Shown here: positions 18,393 to 29,963 of the stretch, in pieces | Layout of the letters: each line of letters begins with the position of its first letter | How positions within the stretch are numbered: the stretch's first letter is position 1 | Source: Methanothermobacter sp. MT-2 | GTDB lineage: Archaea; Methanobacteriota; Methanobacteria; Methanobacteriales; DSM-23052 | Assembly (NCBI GenBank): GCA_003584625.1 | Contig: AP017647.1 | Location: 1,288,603 to 1,352,602, forward strand | Length of the DNA stretch: 64,000 nt | Reading direction: 5' to 3' | Notes under the pieces: generated by a model | The model's database searches: none | Seen by the model: the letters and a program-made list of their open reading frames with translations, nothing else | Told to the model about the DNA's origin: nothing | Position numbers and translations under genes: made by a program

Positions 18393-19874
18393 ATGAAATA
18401 TCGTTGCAAGGTGTGTGACTACATCTATGACCCAGAAAAGGGCGATCCCACCCAGGGTATACAACCGAGAACACCCTTTGAGGATTTGCCCGAAGATTGG
18501 GTTTGTCCCATCTGTAGAGTGGGAAAAGACCAATTCGAACCACTAAAAGAAGAAAGGCCTCGGATAAGAGCCGAGGACATTCAAATGTTCTGCTATCAAT
18601 GCTCACAGACTGTAAGGGGAAAAGCTTGCACAATAAAAGGCGTTTGTGGAAAAGAGCCAACAGTGGCAAGATTACAAGACAACCTCTTATTCGCTATAAA
18701 AGGAATCTCCGCCTATCTTTATCATGCCCGAGAACTAGGCTATACAGACAATGAAATAGATGCATTCCTTGAAAAGGGATTCTATTCCACTCTAACAAAT
18801 GTCAATTTCGACCCAGAAGAATTCATAAAACTTGCACTCCAAGCAGGAGAAATGAACATAAAAACAATGAAACTCCTAAAAAGAGCGCACATAGACAATT
18901 ACGGGGAACCAGAACCCACAAAAGTAGAAGTCGGAGCATCATCTGGGCCAGGGATCATAGCAACGGGACACAGCCTAAAAGCGCTCGAAGAATTATTAAA
19001 ACAGACAGAAGATACGAAAATAAACATTTACACTCATTCTGAGCTTTTACCAGCCCACGGTTACCCTCTCCTGAAAAAATATGAACATCTCAAGGGACAA
19101 CTCGGCGGCCCATGGTTTGATCAGAAAGAAACATTTTCAAAGTATCAGGTGGCAATACTTGGAACATCAAACTGTGTCTTGCTCCCAAGGGACGAATACA
19201 AGGATAGAATGTTCACATGTGGAGTTGCAAAACTCCCAGGAGTAGAATATATCGAAGATTATGATTTCACACCATTGATTGAAAAGGCACTTGAATTACC
19301 ACCACTTGAAGAAGAGGAAAAAACAACCTTTACAACAGGTTTCGGCGCCTCAACTATACTATCATTGGCTGATAAGATAAAAGAACTTGTAGAAGATGGT
19401 AAGATCGGGAAAATTTTCTTGGTGGGTGGATGCGACTCACCACTCCCCAAAGCAAAATATTACAGGGAATTTGTAAGCAAACTTCCAAATGATACTATTG
19501 TACTCACACTCGCATGTGGAAAATATCGTTTCAATGACATGAACCTCGGAGACATCGAGGGCATACCACGCCTTATAGACCTTGGACAATGTAACGATGC
19601 AATAGTAGCAATAGAAATCGTAGAGGCTCTCAGCAAATTATTCAACATGAAAATAGATGAACTACCACTCAGCATAGTCCTAAGTTGGATGGAACAGAAG
19701 GCAACAGCCATACTCTGGAGTCTACTATCATTAAACATGAAGGGAATGTATATCGGCCCAATATTACCAGGATGGGCAAATGATGACATCATAGGATTCC
19801 TAATTAAAAACTATGATCTAAAACTTATAGGTAATCCCGCGGATGATATGAAAGAAATGTTAAAGGAAGACTGA
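18393..19874 (+). CDS. hcp: Rubredoxin-hybrid cluster protein (hydroxylamine reductase) fusion
   Basis: Residues 1-52 are a complete rubredoxin: C-KV-C near the start and C-PI-C-RVG near residue 38-43, with the usual YDPEKGDP loop. From residue 66, [21 protein letters not shown] supplies the N-terminal cluster cysteines of Hcp. Hybrid-cluster ligands are visible in the C-terminal half ([37 protein letters not shown]). Hcp acts as an NO or hydroxylamine reductase. The helical-bundle part is short, as in class III Hcp. The fused rubredoxin is a built-in electron donor. It is followed at 1 base by a cupin gene. TrmB lies divergent. Confidence 0.93.
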   Translation: MKYRCKVCDYIYDPEKGDPTQGIQPRTPFEDLPEDWVCPICRVGKDQFEPLKEERPRIRAEDIQMFCYQCSQTVRGKACTIKGVCGKEPTVARLQDNLLFAIKGISAYLYHARELGYTDNEIDAFLEKGFYSTLTNVNFDPEEFIKLALQAGEMNIKTMKLLKRAHIDNYGEPEPTKVEVGASSGPGIIATGHSLKALEELLKQTEDTKINIYTHSELLPAHGYPLLKKYEHLKGQLGGPWFDQKETFSKYQVAILGTSNCVLLPRDEYKDRMFTCGVAKLPGVEYIEDYDFTPLIEKALELPPLEEEEKTTFTTGFGASTILSLADKIKELVEDGKIGKIFLVGGCDSPLPKAKYYREFVSKLPNDTIVLTLACGKYRFNDMNLGDIEGIPRLIDLGQCNDAIVAIEIVEALSKLFNMKIDELPLSIVLSWMEQKATAILWSLLSLNMKGMYIGPILPGWANDDIIGFLIKNYDLKLIGNPADDMKEMLKED

Positions 19875-19875
19875 T

Positions 19876-20199
19876 ATGATGGAAGAGTTAAAAGGGAAGG
19901 TTTTAAATTTGAAGGAACTTGTAGACTATCAAGAGGGTGCTGTGGTAAGCCGCGAAATCATAAGACACAATACAGGTACAGTTACAATATTTGCATTTGA
20001 TAAGGGACAAGGTTTAAGTGAACATACAGCACCCTTTGATGCCATGGTCCAGATAATCGACGGAAAAGCCGAGATAACGATAAGCGGACAAAAACATGTG
20101 CTAGAAGCTGGTGAAATGATCATAATGCCGGCCAACGAACCACATGCGCTATATGCTAGAGAACCATACAAGATGATCCTTACCATGATAAAATCATAG
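19876..20199 (+). CDS. Small cupin-domain protein
   Basis: The 107 residues form one cupin barrel, with motif 1 around GLSEHTAPFDAMVQIIDGKAEI and motif 2 around GEMIIMPANEPHAL. Only some of the usual metal-binding His residues are present (H in LSEHTAPF and in EPHALYA). It starts one base after the hcp stop, so it is co-transcribed with the NO/hydroxylamine reductase and may serve in the same stress response. The function is not known. Six terminal bases overlap the convergent transporter-like gene. Confidence 0.85.
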   Translation: MMEELKGKVLNLKELVDYQEGAVVSREIIRHNTGTVTIFAFDKGQGLSEHTAPFDAMVQIIDGKAEITISGQKHVLEAGEMIIMPANEPHALYAREPYKMILTMIKS

Positions 20200-21444
20200 A
20201 TACTGAAAACCCGTTAAAATGATTATTATTAGCCCTGCAAGTATCACAGCACCGAATACAACCCCAATCTTTTTCCCGAAATTTTTCGTGCCAAATAAAA
20301 ATGCTATCCCAAGTTTCACAAGGGTATTTGAGATGCTTGCAAGGGTTATGGTAGTTATCGCAGTATATTGTGATATCACATTATTCTTCGAGAGAAGGGC
20401 CATACTTACTGTGATTGCATCCACATCAGCCACTCCAGATACTATGCCAGCCACATAGACTCCCATATTCCCTATATAAACATTCGCAGCTTTTGAAAGG
20501 AAGAGTATTACCATGAAGAGGGCTCCGAATAGAAATGCTGGTTTTAGGGAAAATGGGTTCTTCAATTTCACATCTGATTTCACGTTTTCATCTGGACTTC
20601 TAAGTAAACCCAAACCCAATGATATTCCAAGTATCCCCATAGTAAAAAGCGGTAATGAAAGGAACGTTAACAGACTAGGATTTATAACCATGACTTCAAA
20701 TAATATTCTGAAGAACATCATGGAACTTGCAACAACAGATGCAAACACAGCAGCCTTCAAAACGCTCTCGGATTCTTTCACCCGCCCGGCCATTGCTGTT
20801 ACAACAGCAGTGCTTGATACAAGGCCTCCAATGATCCCTGTAACACTAAGACCCCTCTCTGGGCCTATTATTTTCATGGCAATATACCCAGCATAACTTA
20901 TACCTGAAATGAAAACAACCATTAACCATATCTGATATGGGTTAAAAACTTGAAATGGACCCATATAAGTGTTAGGGAGTAATGGTAATATAACAAATGC
21001 AATTACTAAAAATTTTAAGGTGTCTATCATTTCCTTTTCACTTATACGGCGAGCGAAAAGGTGTAAATACCCTTTAAGGGCAAGTAATGCCGTTACAATA
21101 ATCGCTATTATCGGTGCAAGTTTGTAACCCTCACCATATGCGCAGATAGCGCCAAGTACAAATGTTAAAAGCGCTGCAACTTCACTTGTAAGTCCAATAT
21201 CGCCATCATCCTTAGTACTCATAACATAACTTGCAACTATGAGCGTGACAAGTCCTATGAACGCCACGAGCAAAAAGTATGGGAAATTTTCCGAGACATA
21301 AACTGATAATGTCCCAAGAAGGGCCATTAACATGAAGGTTCTTATACCCGCAAATTCTGAATGTTCTCTACGCCTTTCCCTTTCAATACCAATAAGCGCC
21401 CCAATCCCAAGGGATATGAGGATTCTTAAAATCAAGGACTCCAT
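20194..21444 (-). CDS. MgtC/SapB-DUF4010 membrane protein
   Basis: The 416 residues carry an N-terminal MgtC-like segment (MESLILRILISLGIGALIGIERERR) with the conserved ERERR and GIRTFMLMALLGTL features, then a DUF4010 region to the end. About twelve membrane segments are predicted by hydrophobicity. MgtC proteins are tied to Mg2+ homeostasis and inhibition of ATP synthase in bacteria; the MgtC-DUF4010 form is uncharacterised. It is convergent with the cupin gene and its start faces ilvD across 87 bp that hold both promoters. Confidence 0.85.
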   Translation of the reverse strand: MESLILRILISLGIGALIGIERERRREHSEFAGIRTFMLMALLGTLSVYVSENFPYFLLVAFIGLVTLIVASYVMSTKDDGDIGLTSEVAALLTFVLGAICAYGEGYKLAPIIAIIVTALLALKGYLHLFARRISEKEMIDTLKFLVIAFVILPLLPNTYMGPFQVFNPYQIWLMVVFISGISYAGYIAMKIIGPERGLSVTGIIGGLVSSTAVVTAMAGRVKESESVLKAAVFASVVASSMMFFRILFEVMVINPSLLTFLSLPLFTMGILGISLGLGLLRSPDENVKSDVKLKNPFSLKPAFLFGALFMVILFLSKAANVYIGNMGVYVAGIVSGVADVDAITVSMALLSKNNVISQYTAITTITLASISNTLVKLGIAFLFGTKNFGKKIGVVFGAVILAGLIIIILTGFQYL

Positions 21445-21531
21445 ATTATTTAATTATAATCACCAGGTTATATATCTATAAAGCCAATAATTTATTATCT
21501 TCCAATTGTTATAATAGGGTGGGTTTTCTAT

Positions 21532-23184
21532 ATGAGAAGTGATGAAATTAAAAAAGGATTTGAAAGAGCCCCTCACCGCTCCCTCTTGAGAGCTTGCGGC
21601 TTAACAGACGAAGATTTCAAAAAACCATTCATTGGAATAGCGAACAGTTACACTAACATAGTACCAGGACACTTACACCTTAAAAAGTTATCAGAAGCCA
21701 TAAAAGCCGGTGTAAACCAGGCAGGTGGAATACCATTCGAATTCCATACCATGGCCATATGTGATGGTATAGCAATGAACCATGATGGAATGCGCTACTC
21801 CCTTGCCTCAAGAGAAATAATAGCAGACACAGTTGAAAGCATGATCCAAGCACACCGCCTAGATGGTCTAGTACTCCTCTCATCCTGTGACAAGATCGTC
21901 CCTGGAATGCTCATGGCCGCGGCCAGGCTTAACATTCCAAGTATAGCGGTTACAGGAGGGCCCATGCTTCCTGGAGAATACCGGGGAAAAAAAGTCGACC
22001 TTATAAATGTATATGAGGGCGTGGGCGCTTTCGCTGAAGGTAAGATGAGCCGCGAATCTCTTGAAGAATTAGAAAGGTGTGCATGTCCAGGGCCTGGTTC
22101 ATGCGCAGGTCTTTTCACAGCTAATAGTATGGCTTGTCTTACAGAGGCTCTTGGCATGAGCCTTCCCGGATGCGCCACAGCCCATGCGATAGACTCTAAA
22201 AAATTGCATATTGCATATCTTTCAGGTGAAAGGATTGTTGAAATGGTTAAAGAAGACCTTCAGCCATCTCAGATAATGACTCAAGAGGCGTTTGAAAATG
22301 CGATTGCAGTAGATGTTGCTCTTGGAGGTTCGACGAACACCACACTTCATTTGCCTGCAATTGCAGCAGAACTCGATAATGTTAATGTGAACTTGGATTT
22401 ATTTGATGATTTAAGTAGAAAGATTCCACATATAGCATCTATATCTCCAGCGAGTGAAAATCACATGATAGACTTAGAAAGGGCTGGTGGCATACCCGCT
22501 GTTCTCAAGGCCCTCAAGGACAGTATAAACCTAGATGTGATCACATGCACTGGCAAAACACTAAAAGAAAATATAAAAGATGTGAAGATTAAAGATTCGA
22601 AGATTATAAGGCCAGTGGATGATCCAATACATGAAGAGGGTGGTATCGCCATTTTAAAGGGTAATCTGGCGCCCAGAGGGTCTGTGGTTAAACAGTCTGC
22701 CGTTAAAGAAGACATGTTAACTTATAGTGGAACTACAAAGGTATTCAATAGTGAGGAAGAATGTGTTAAAGCGATCTTTAATAGTGAAATAGAAGAAGGA
22801 GATATTGTAATTATAAGGTATGAGGGGCCGAAGGGCGGTCCTGGTATGAGGGAGATGCTCAATCCAACCTCTGCCATTGCAGGGATGGGTCTTGAAAAGG
22901 TAGCCCTTATAACAGATGGAAGATTCTCAGGGGGTACAAGGGGGCCTTGTATAGGACATGTATCCCCAGAAGCGGCTGAGGGCGGTCCAATCGCGGCTTT
23001 AAAAGATGGGGATATAATAGAGATAAACATCCCGAAAAGAAGATTAGATGTTAAACTTTCAGTTGATGAGATAAAGGAAAGGCTTGCCAAAGCTGAAAAA
23101 CCAACCCGTGAAGTTAAAGGATGGCTTAAAAGATACCAGAAACTTGCAACCTCTGCTGATAAAGGGGCTATATTAAGATTATGA
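21532..23184 (+). CDS. ilvD: Dihydroxy-acid dehydratase
   Basis: The protein of 550 residues has the Fe-S cysteines in [15 protein letters not shown] and [18 protein letters not shown] and the [20 protein letters not shown] motif near the C-terminus. It performs the third step of isoleucine/valine synthesis and needs an Fe-S cluster. The sequence [20 protein letters not shown] at the start is conserved. A signal peptidase gene begins within a few bases of the stop, and argS follows, indicating one operon. The other ilv genes lie at 27.7-30.9 kb. Confidence 0.97.
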   Translation: MRSDEIKKGFERAPHRSLLRACGLTDEDFKKPFIGIANSYTNIVPGHLHLKKLSEAIKAGVNQAGGIPFEFHTMAICDGIAMNHDGMRYSLASREIIADTVESMIQAHRLDGLVLLSSCDKIVPGMLMAAARLNIPSIAVTGGPMLPGEYRGKKVDLINVYEGVGAFAEGKMSRESLEELERCACPGPGSCAGLFTANSMACLTEALGMSLPGCATAHAIDSKKLHIAYLSGERIVEMVKEDLQPSQIMTQEAFENAIAVDVALGGSTNTTLHLPAIAAELDNVNVNLDLFDDLSRKIPHIASISPASENHMIDLERAGGIPAVLKALKDSINLDVITCTGKTLKENIKDVKIKDSKIIRPVDDPIHEEGGIAILKGNLAPRGSVVKQSAVKEDMLTYSGTTKVFNSEEECVKAIFNSEIEEGDIVIIRYEGPKGGPGMREMLNPTSAIAGMGLEKVALITDGRFSGGTRGPCIGHVSPEAAEGGPIAALKDGDIIEINIPKRRLDVKLSVDEIKERLAKAEKPTREVKGWLKRYQKLATSADKGAILRL

Positions 23185-23194
23185 GGTGTGGGAA

Positions 23195-23617
23195 TTGGAT
23201 GATCGTCTAGAGCTTGTAACATACATTGTAATCTTATTAGTGGCTGTGATACTTTCACAGCATATGAATGTGGTTGTCTCAGGTAGTATGGAACCTGTGT
23301 TTTATCGTGGGGACATTGTTATGGTCCAAAAAAGTGACTTCTTTGGAATTCACGAATTCAACCCCTTGGATGTTAAAAAGGGCGATATTATAATATATAA
23401 TGCTAATTGGTTCCCTGAACCGGTTATACACAGGGTTATAGACATTCAAAAAGACGAAAACGGGGTATATTATATAACTAAGGGTGATAATAATCCAATC
23501 CCTGACCCTGAGAAGGTTAGACCATCACAGGTAATGGCTCGAGTGATCAAAGTAGATAATCATCTCCTTGTAATACCCAAGATCGGATACATAACTCTAT
23601 GGATAAAAGGATTATAG
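23195..23617 (+). CDS. Signal peptidase I (archaeal S26B type)
   Basis: One N-terminal membrane helix ([21 protein letters not shown]) precedes [18 protein letters not shown], which holds the catalytic Ser of the S26 family. A downstream [22 protein letters not shown] replaces the bacterial Lys general base with His, as in ER-type/archaeal peptidases, and the Asp of GDNN is also present. It cleaves signal peptides outside the membrane. I chose TTG 23195 since GAGGTG lies 6 bases upstream; GTG 23186 lies inside that site. It links ilvD and argS. Confidence 0.85.
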   Translation: MDDRLELVTYIVILLVAVILSQHMNVVVSGSMEPVFYRGDIVMVQKSDFFGIHEFNPLDVKKGDIIIYNANWFPEPVIHRVIDIQKDENGVYYITKGDNNPIPDPEKVRPSQVMARVIKVDNHLLVIPKIGYITLWIKGL

Positions 23618-23635
23618 AATCCAAAAGGTGAACCA

Positions 23636-25318
23636 ATGATAAAAACACTGGAGGAATTGGCAAGAGAATCGCTAAAAGAGGCCCTTCACATCCTTGGTTA
23701 TCCCATGGTTGATATAAAATTTGAAGAGCCACCCACGCGCGAGTTGGGCGATCTTGCAACAACAATATCCTTCGAACTTGCAAGCAAACTAAAAAAGAAC
23801 CCGGTTGAAATCAGCGCAAAGATAATAGAGACGATCAAGTTACCTTCACTCTTTGAGAAAGTGGAAACAAAGGGTCCTTATATAAACTTTTTTATAGACT
23901 ATGAAAGTTTTTCAAGGGAATTGTTAAAGTCCATAGATGATGATTATGGCAGATCACCCCTTAAGGATGAAAGCATTATCCTAGAACATACTTCCGCGAA
24001 TCCAAACGGGCCACTACATATTGGACATGTAAGGAATGCTATTATAGGGGATTCTCTTGCAAGAATACTTAAATTTGCAGGTTATAATGTTGAAACTCAT
24101 TATTATGTGAATGATATGGGCAGACAAATAGCCATGGTGGTATGGGGACTGCTCAACCTCCAAAAAAACCTGGAAGATTATCCCGGGGATAAAAAAGATC
24201 ATAAGATCGGGAGACTCTACTTTGAAGTTAATCAATACCTTGAAAAAAATCCAAAATTAAAGGATGAAATTGACGAACTCATAAGATCCTATGAGAATGG
24301 CAAACTAGAAGGCCTATTCCAGGACGTTGTTGAAAAGTGCTTGGATGGTATAAAAGAAACACTTAAAAACCTTCACATTAAACATGATAAGTTCATCTGG
24401 GAAAGCCAATTTATAAAAGACGGATCAGTAAACCATGTTATCGAAAAATTAAAAAAGACTAATTATATCCAGGAAAATGATGTTCTTTACCTAGATTTAG
24501 AAGATTTTGGCATTGACAAAGAGCTTATATTAACCCGTTCAGATGGCACGTCACTTTATTCTACAAGGGACCTCGCATATCATCTGCACAAGTCCAATAA
24601 CTGTGACATGATCATTGACGTTCTTGGATCTGATCATAAACTAGCTGTTAAGCAAATGGAAGTGGCATTGAGATTACTCGGCGGTAAAAAACCAGAGGTT
24701 ATATTCTATGAATTCATAACACTCCCAGAAGGTTCAATGTCCACCAGAAAGGGGGTTTTCGTATCAGTAGATGATCTGCTGGATGAAGCCAAAACAAGGG
24801 CAACCAAAGAGATAAAAAAGAGAAGAAAAGACCTTAAAAAAGTGGAAATTGAGGATATCGCGGATAAAATAGGGGTTGGAGCCATAAGATATTATATTGC
24901 GAGATTATCCCCAGAAAAACACCTTGTCTTTAAGTGGGATGAAGCGTTAAATTTTGAAATGGGCTGCGCATCAATCCAATACGCCCATGCAAGAGCCTCT
25001 AAATTACTTAAAAAAGCCCTGTTTGATGATGATGTTGAAATAGAGGGTGGATGGTCACCTAACGAAGCTGAAAGGGATGTTATAAGATTACTAGCGAAAT
25101 TCCCAAAGATTGTGGAGGAATCCGCAGAAACTAGAAGAGTTCATTTAACAGCCCAATATTTGCAAGAGCTTGCAAATGCATTTAACAAATTCTACAAGTT
25201 CACACCAGTAATCGGATCAGAATTTGAAGGAGCACGCCTCCTAATAGTTGACAGAACCAAGAAAATCATAAAAAAGGGGCTTAAGCTCCTTGGAATTGAA
25301 GCACCCACCATGATGTGA
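23636..25318 (+). CDS. argS: Arginyl-tRNA synthetase
   Basis: Class I motifs are clear: the HIGH motif as [16 protein letters not shown] after SANPNGPL, and a KMSKS-like [14 protein letters not shown]. The N-terminal Arg-tRNA recognition domain and the C-terminal DALR anticodon-binding domain ([13 protein letters not shown]...[17 protein letters not shown]) frame the core. The length, 560 residues, is normal. AGGTGA stands 5 bases before the ATG. It is the last gene of the ilvD operon and convergent with argF, leaving only 17 bases. Confidence 0.97.
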   Translation: MIKTLEELARESLKEALHILGYPMVDIKFEEPPTRELGDLATTISFELASKLKKNPVEISAKIIETIKLPSLFEKVETKGPYINFFIDYESFSRELLKSIDDDYGRSPLKDESIILEHTSANPNGPLHIGHVRNAIIGDSLARILKFAGYNVETHYYVNDMGRQIAMVVWGLLNLQKNLEDYPGDKKDHKIGRLYFEVNQYLEKNPKLKDEIDELIRSYENGKLEGLFQDVVEKCLDGIKETLKNLHIKHDKFIWESQFIKDGSVNHVIEKLKKTNYIQENDVLYLDLEDFGIDKELILTRSDGTSLYSTRDLAYHLHKSNNCDMIIDVLGSDHKLAVKQMEVALRLLGGKKPEVIFYEFITLPEGSMSTRKGVFVSVDDLLDEAKTRATKEIKKRRKDLKKVEIEDIADKIGVGAIRYYIARLSPEKHLVFKWDEALNFEMGCASIQYAHARASKLLKKALFDDDVEIEGGWSPNEAERDVIRLLAKFPKIVEESAETRRVHLTAQYLQELANAFNKFYKFTPVIGSEFEGARLLIVDRTKKIIKKGLKLLGIEAPTMM

Positions 25319-25335
25319 CAATAGTGGAAAATCAA

Positions 25336-26235
25336 CTATTTTATTAGCCAGTACATGATAGCCTTCTGTGCATGGAGTCTATTTTCCGCCTGATCCCACA
25401 CCACTGAATGTGGGCCGTCAATCACTTCAGATGTTGTCTCCTGGCCCCTTTTCGCGGGTAAACAGTGCATGAATATGGCATCTTTTTTGGCATGGTCCAT
25501 TAAATTCTTGTTCACCTGGTATGGTTTGAAGGCTTTTAATCTTTTTTCTGTTTCATTTTCATTTCCCATGCTAACCCATACATCAGTATAGACTATGTCG
25601 GCTCCATCAACGGCTTTGTATGGGTCCTGGGTTATTTTTATCAGGGATTTGTCCCGAGCTATTTTCTTGGCTTTTTTGATTATTTTTGTATTTGGTTCAT
25701 AGCCTCTGGGGGATGCGACGGAAATTTTCATTCCAACCATGGCTGATATTAGGATTAGGGAGTTGCAAACGTTGTTACCATCACCTACAAATGCCAATTT
25801 GCAGTTGAAGCCTCCTTTATATTCTTTTATGGTTTGCATGTCTGCAAGGGCTTGGCATGGATGTTCAAGGTCTGTTAATCCGTTAATTACTGGTATTGTT
25901 GCGTTTTCTGCTAATTCAACAACGTCCTGGTGTCTGAATGCTCTTATCATTATGGCGTCCACGTATCTGCTTAGGGTTCGTGCCGTGTCTGCGATGGGCT
26001 CGCCTCTTCCTAGTTGGAGGTCCTGCGCTGACAAATAGAGGGGTGTTCCTCCGAGTTGGCTCATTCCCACTTCGAATGATATTCTTGTTCTTGTTGAGGC
26101 TTTTTCGAACACCATTGCCATGTATTTGTCTTTTAGTGGCTTTTCTTTTATCTGGCCCTTTTTGAATTTATCTGCCAGGTCTAGGAGGTATTCTATTTTG
26201 TCTTCCATGTCACATACTGATAATAGGTGTCTCAT
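25336..26235 (-). CDS. argF: Ornithine carbamoyltransferase
   Basis: The carbamoyl-phosphate site [17 protein letters not shown], the HPCQALADM motif and the ornithine site HCLPAKRG are all present in 299 residues. It converts ornithine and carbamoyl phosphate to citrulline in arginine synthesis. It starts two bases after the stop of purD on the same strand, so the pair is co-transcribed. Arginine and purine synthesis share no step; the pairing is likely for economy. Confidence 0.97.
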   Translation of the reverse strand: MRHLLSVCDMEDKIEYLLDLADKFKKGQIKEKPLKDKYMAMVFEKASTRTRISFEVGMSQLGGTPLYLSAQDLQLGRGEPIADTARTLSRYVDAIMIRAFRHQDVVELAENATIPVINGLTDLEHPCQALADMQTIKEYKGGFNCKLAFVGDGNNVCNSLILISAMVGMKISVASPRGYEPNTKIIKKAKKIARDKSLIKITQDPYKAVDGADIVYTDVWVSMGNENETEKRLKAFKPYQVNKNLMDHAKKDAIFMHCLPAKRGQETTSEVIDGPHSVVWDQAENRLHAQKAIMYWLIK

Positions 26236-26237
26236 TT

Positions 26238-27566
26238 TTACTCTCCAATGGGTTTAGCTTTTATTTGTTTGATGTGCTCTATCCTTTTTTGGATGAGTTC
26301 TTTTGTTCCGATGTCTCTTCGATGGTATACGTCGCCTTTAACGAATTTCGTGGCGTTTTCACATGTTTGTTCTGCTGTGTAGATGTCTTCTGCTAGTGCA
26401 ACTAGTGCCACGGCCCTTGATGCTGTTGTGTAGATTTTGCCGTTTTTTTCATTCACTGATGCATAGTATATGTCGGCGCCTTCATCTTTTATCATTTTTT
26501 CGTCTATTTCTAGTGGTTTTCCGGCTTCGCCTTTGTTTGGGTATCCTTTGGGTACTATATATTTGCATACTGTTGCCAGTTTTTTGAATTTGGCCTCTTT
26601 TAGTCTGTTGTTGATTATGTCTTTGCATATTGTGACCATGTTAGTTTCGAGTAATGGTAGGACGTTCATGGCTTCGGGGTCTCCGAACCTGGCGTTGTAT
26701 TCTATAATGCGCGGTCCTTGGCTGGTTAACATGAACTGTCCATATAGTATGCCCTTGTAGGGACCTACTTCCTTGTTTATTGCTTCTATTGTTTTTTGCA
26801 TTATTTTAACTGCTTTTTTGTATTCTTTTTGGTTTAGGAATGGTAGTAGTCCGTTTTTGTCTGAGTAGGATCCCATGCCCCCTGTTATGGGTCCTTGGTC
26901 GCCTTCGAATGCGTGTGGATGGTCTTGGACTGCTGGCATTGGCACTAGTTTTTTACCATCAGAGAATGCTTGTAAGGTGAATTCTTCTCCTGTGACTCTT
27001 TCTTCAATAACTACCCTTGGGTGGCCGCCGATTTTTTCTTCTATAACTTTCTTGGCGTATTTTTTCGCTTCTTCGTTGTCTTTTAGGTGTTCTCCCACTA
27101 TTTTAACGCCTTTTCCGCCGGTGAGTCCGACTGGTTTTACAACTGCTTCGCTTTCAAATTCGTCTAGGAATTGGCTAAGTTCTTGGTAATCTTCGAATAC
27201 TCTGTAATAGAGTGAGCCTGGGATTTTGTATTTTTCAAAGAGTGTTCTCATGAAGGCTTTGTCGGTTTCTATCCTGGCGGCTTCTGCTGTGGGGCCTACT
27301 GTCTCAATATCTGCGGATATTAGCTCATCTACTATTCCTTTTTCTAGTGGGGCTTCTGGTCCTATGAATGTTATGTCAATGTTTTTTTCTAGTGCGAAAT
27401 TTTTAACCTTTTCAAGGTCTGTTTCATCTCCTATTCTGAAATCTTTCACTATACGTGTTATTCCTGGATTTTTGTTGCTCATGAAAGAATAAACTTCGGC
27501 TTCGCCTTCTAAGGATTTGCATATGGCATGTTCTCGCGCTCCGGTACCCACTACCAAGATCTTCAT
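26238..27566 (-). CDS. purD: Phosphoribosylamine-glycine ligase
   Basis: The 442-residue ATP-grasp enzyme has the N-terminal [20 protein letters not shown], the ATP-grasp loop [14 protein letters not shown] and the catalytic [20 protein letters not shown]. It makes glycinamide ribonucleotide in purine synthesis. GGGAGG lies 7 bases from the ATG. Its promoter is divergent from that of ilvB across 130 bp, with one palindromic TATA (27614-27623) placed suitably for both genes. Confidence 0.97.
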   Translation of the reverse strand: MKILVVGTGAREHAICKSLEGEAEVYSFMSNKNPGITRIVKDFRIGDETDLEKVKNFALEKNIDITFIGPEAPLEKGIVDELISADIETVGPTAEAARIETDKAFMRTLFEKYKIPGSLYYRVFEDYQELSQFLDEFESEAVVKPVGLTGGKGVKIVGEHLKDNEEAKKYAKKVIEEKIGGHPRVVIEERVTGEEFTLQAFSDGKKLVPMPAVQDHPHAFEGDQGPITGGMGSYSDKNGLLPFLNQKEYKKAVKIMQKTIEAINKEVGPYKGILYGQFMLTSQGPRIIEYNARFGDPEAMNVLPLLETNMVTICKDIINNRLKEAKFKKLATVCKYIVPKGYPNKGEAGKPLEIDEKMIKDEGADIYYASVNEKNGKIYTTASRAVALVALAEDIYTAEQTCENATKFVKGDVYHRRDIGTKELIQKRIEHIKQIKAKPIGE

Positions 27567-27613
27567 GGGTTGATCCTCCCTTTAACAAATAAGATTAATT
27601 TATTTTTTAGTTA

Positions 27614-27623
27614 TTTATATAAA
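27614..27623. promoter_or_regulatory. Palindromic TATA box between purD and ilvB
   Basis: TTTATATAAA is its own reverse complement and is the best TATA in the divergent gap. It lies 48 bp from the purD start and 74 bp from the ilvB start. One TATA could orient the initiation complex either way, with upstream BRE bases giving direction. Confidence 0.55.
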
Positions 27624-27696
27624 GTTGCAAGATTAAATAAGCATATATCATTAATAATAATGATAAAAATGGTGTACTCAAAGAAAGGTGTTCCTA

Positions 27697-29424
27697 ATGA
27701 ATGGAGGACAAGCAATAGCCCAGGCACTTCTAGATGAAGGAGTTGAAACAGTATTCGGATACCCAGGCGGGGCAGTGCTCCCACTATACGATGTATTATA
27801 CGACTCAAACCTCAAACACATCTTGGTAAGACACGAACAATGCGCAGCCCATGCAGCTGACGGATACGCAAGGGCCTCAGGAAAAGTAGGAGTATGTATT
27901 GCAACATCAGGTCCCGGAGCAACAAACCTCGTAACCGGAATCGCAACAGCCTACATGGACTCATCCCCAATAGTAGCAATCGCAGGACAAGTTGCAACCC
28001 AACTAATCGGCAACGACGCATTCCAGGAAGTTGACATGCTCGGGATAACAATGCCAATTACAAAACACAGCTTCAGACCAAACAACCCAAACGAGATACC
28101 CAGGATAATAAAATCAAGCTTCAAGATAGCGAAAACAGGAAGACCAGGACCAGTTGTCATAGACCTTCCAAAGGACATCCAAGAAGCAGAACTAGATGAA
28201 TACGTGAACAAACCATTCAAATTACCAGGCTATAAACCCACACTAAAAGGCCATCCATTACAGATAAAAAAAGCCGCGGATACTATCATAAAAGCTGAAA
28301 AACCGGTAATATTAGCCGGTGGTGGTGTCATAATATCAGGCGCTTCAAAGGAACTCAGAGAATTGTCAAAGACCATAAAAGCCCCGGTAACAACAACACT
28401 ACTAGGGAAGGGATCCTTCCCAGAAGACCATCCATACTCACTTGGCATGCTAGGTATGCATGGTCGAAAAGTTGCAAATTTAACAGTGAATGAATGTGAT
28501 TGTCTAATAGCAATAGGATGCAGGTTCTCAGATCGAACAACAGGTAACGTGGCAGAATTCGCCCCAAACGCCAAGATAATACACATAGACATAGACCCCG
28601 CAGAAATAGGTAAAAACGTGGAAGTCGACATACCCATTGTCGGAGACGCTAAAAAAGTCCTCCAAGACCTCCTAAAAATATTAAAAAATGATATAAACTC
28701 CAACAAAAGGAAATGGATCCAAAAAACCATAGAATTCCGCAATAAATGCATACCAAGAATGTCATTTGAAAAAGAAACCCCACTGAAACCCCAACAAGTC
28801 ATAAAAGAGATAATGGAAACTATCGGGAACGAAACAATCATAACCACAGATGTTGGACAAAACCAAATGTGGATGGCCCATTTCTACACCTCCAAAAAAC
28901 CTCGCAAGTTCATATCATCAGGCGGCCTCGGGACAATGGGCTTCGGATTCCCAGCTGCAATGGGTGCGAAGATGGCACTACCAGAAGATGATGTGATCGC
29001 AGTATGCGGAGACGGCGGATTCCTAATGGTATCCCAGGATCTCGCCACACTCAGAGAATATGACATCCCAATCACAATTTGCATCATGGACAACAGATAC
29101 CTTGGAATGGTAGCACAATGGCAAAGGCTATTCTATGATGAAAGAATATCACACACACACCTCGGCGAAGTACCAGACTTCATCAAATTGGCAGAAGCCT
29201 ACAAAATAGACGCCGAAAGAATAGAAAAACCAGGAGAAGTTAAAGAGGCCTTAAATAGGGCTATAAGATCTGGAGAGCCCACCATCCTTGATATTGTGAT
29301 AGATCCAATGGAAATACTCCCAATGGTGCCCCCAGGTTGTGGACTTACAGAGATAGTGGGCGAATACAAAGTAGAACCCATGAAAAAGATGGAGGGGACC
29401 ATGAAAAAGGTGGAGGGGAAATAA
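27697..29424 (+). CDS. ilvB: Acetolactate synthase large subunit
   Basis: The 575 residues have the ThDP-enzyme domains in order: PYR domain with the catalytic Glu ([30 protein letters not shown]), the central domain ([12 protein letters not shown]) and the PP domain with [12 protein letters not shown] and DNRYLG. It makes acetolactate and acetohydroxybutyrate. ATG 27697 was chosen because AGGTG lies 7 bases upstream; a GTG at 27688 overlaps that site. The extreme C-terminus carries a short in-frame tandem duplication just before the ilvN start. First gene of ilvBNC-mmp12. Confidence 0.97.
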   Translation: MNGGQAIAQALLDEGVETVFGYPGGAVLPLYDVLYDSNLKHILVRHEQCAAHAADGYARASGKVGVCIATSGPGATNLVTGIATAYMDSSPIVAIAGQVATQLIGNDAFQEVDMLGITMPITKHSFRPNNPNEIPRIIKSSFKIAKTGRPGPVVIDLPKDIQEAELDEYVNKPFKLPGYKPTLKGHPLQIKKAADTIIKAEKPVILAGGGVIISGASKELRELSKTIKAPVTTTLLGKGSFPEDHPYSLGMLGMHGRKVANLTVNECDCLIAIGCRFSDRTTGNVAEFAPNAKIIHIDIDPAEIGKNVEVDIPIVGDAKKVLQDLLKILKNDINSNKRKWIQKTIEFRNKCIPRMSFEKETPLKPQQVIKEIMETIGNETIITTDVGQNQMWMAHFYTSKKPRKFISSGGLGTMGFGFPAAMGAKMALPEDDVIAVCGDGGFLMVSQDLATLREYDIPITICIMDNRYLGMVAQWQRLFYDERISHTHLGEVPDFIKLAEAYKIDAERIEKPGEVKEALNRAIRSGEPTILDIVIDPMEILPMVPPGCGLTEIVGEYKVEPMKKMEGTMKKVEGK

Positions 29425-29921
29425 TGGAACTCAAAACCCATATAATCAGCACAATCGTCGAACACAAACCAGGCGTATTACAGAGAGTATCAGGATTGTT
29501 CACAAGAAGAGGATTTAACATTGAAAACATAACAGTAGGAGAATCTGAGACACCAGGACTTGCCCGCATGACAATAATAGCCAAAGGCGATGACAAACTA
29601 CTCGAACAGCTAACAAAACAATTAAACAAGTTAATCGATGTTATTAAAGTAAGAGACCTTGAACCTACAAATATAGTTCAGAGGGAACTCTGCCTAATAA
29701 AAGTCCACGCACCAGAGGAAAGAGCAAGATCAGAGATAATACAATATGCAAACATATTCCGTGGAAGAATAGTTGATGTGAGCACAGAAACCCTAACAGT
29801 AGAAATCACAGGTGACACCAACAAAATAGATGCCTTCATAGAACTCATGACAGGCTTCGGCATAAAAGAGTTAGCGAGAACAGGCCCCACAGCCATGTCC
29901 CGCGGCTCCAAGACAATATAA
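29424..29921 (+). CDS. ilvN: Acetolactate synthase small (regulatory) subunit
   Basis: The 165 residues hold an N-terminal ACT domain ([34 protein letters not shown]) and the C-terminal regulatory domain ([20 protein letters not shown]). It confers valine feedback on IlvB. The ATG overlaps the ilvB TAA by one base, and GGTGGAGGGG inside the ilvB tail is its ribosome site. An open frame extends further upstream but inside ilvB, so it is ignored. Confidence 0.96.
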   Translation: MELKTHIISTIVEHKPGVLQRVSGLFTRRGFNIENITVGESETPGLARMTIIAKGDDKLLEQLTKQLNKLIDVIKVRDLEPTNIVQRELCLIKVHAPEERARSEIIQYANIFRGRIVDVSTETLTVEITGDTNKIDAFIELMTGFGIKELARTGPTAMSRGSKTI

Positions 29922-29963
29922 ATATAAAAAAATGGATAAAATTAAACCATGGAGAGGGTTAAT

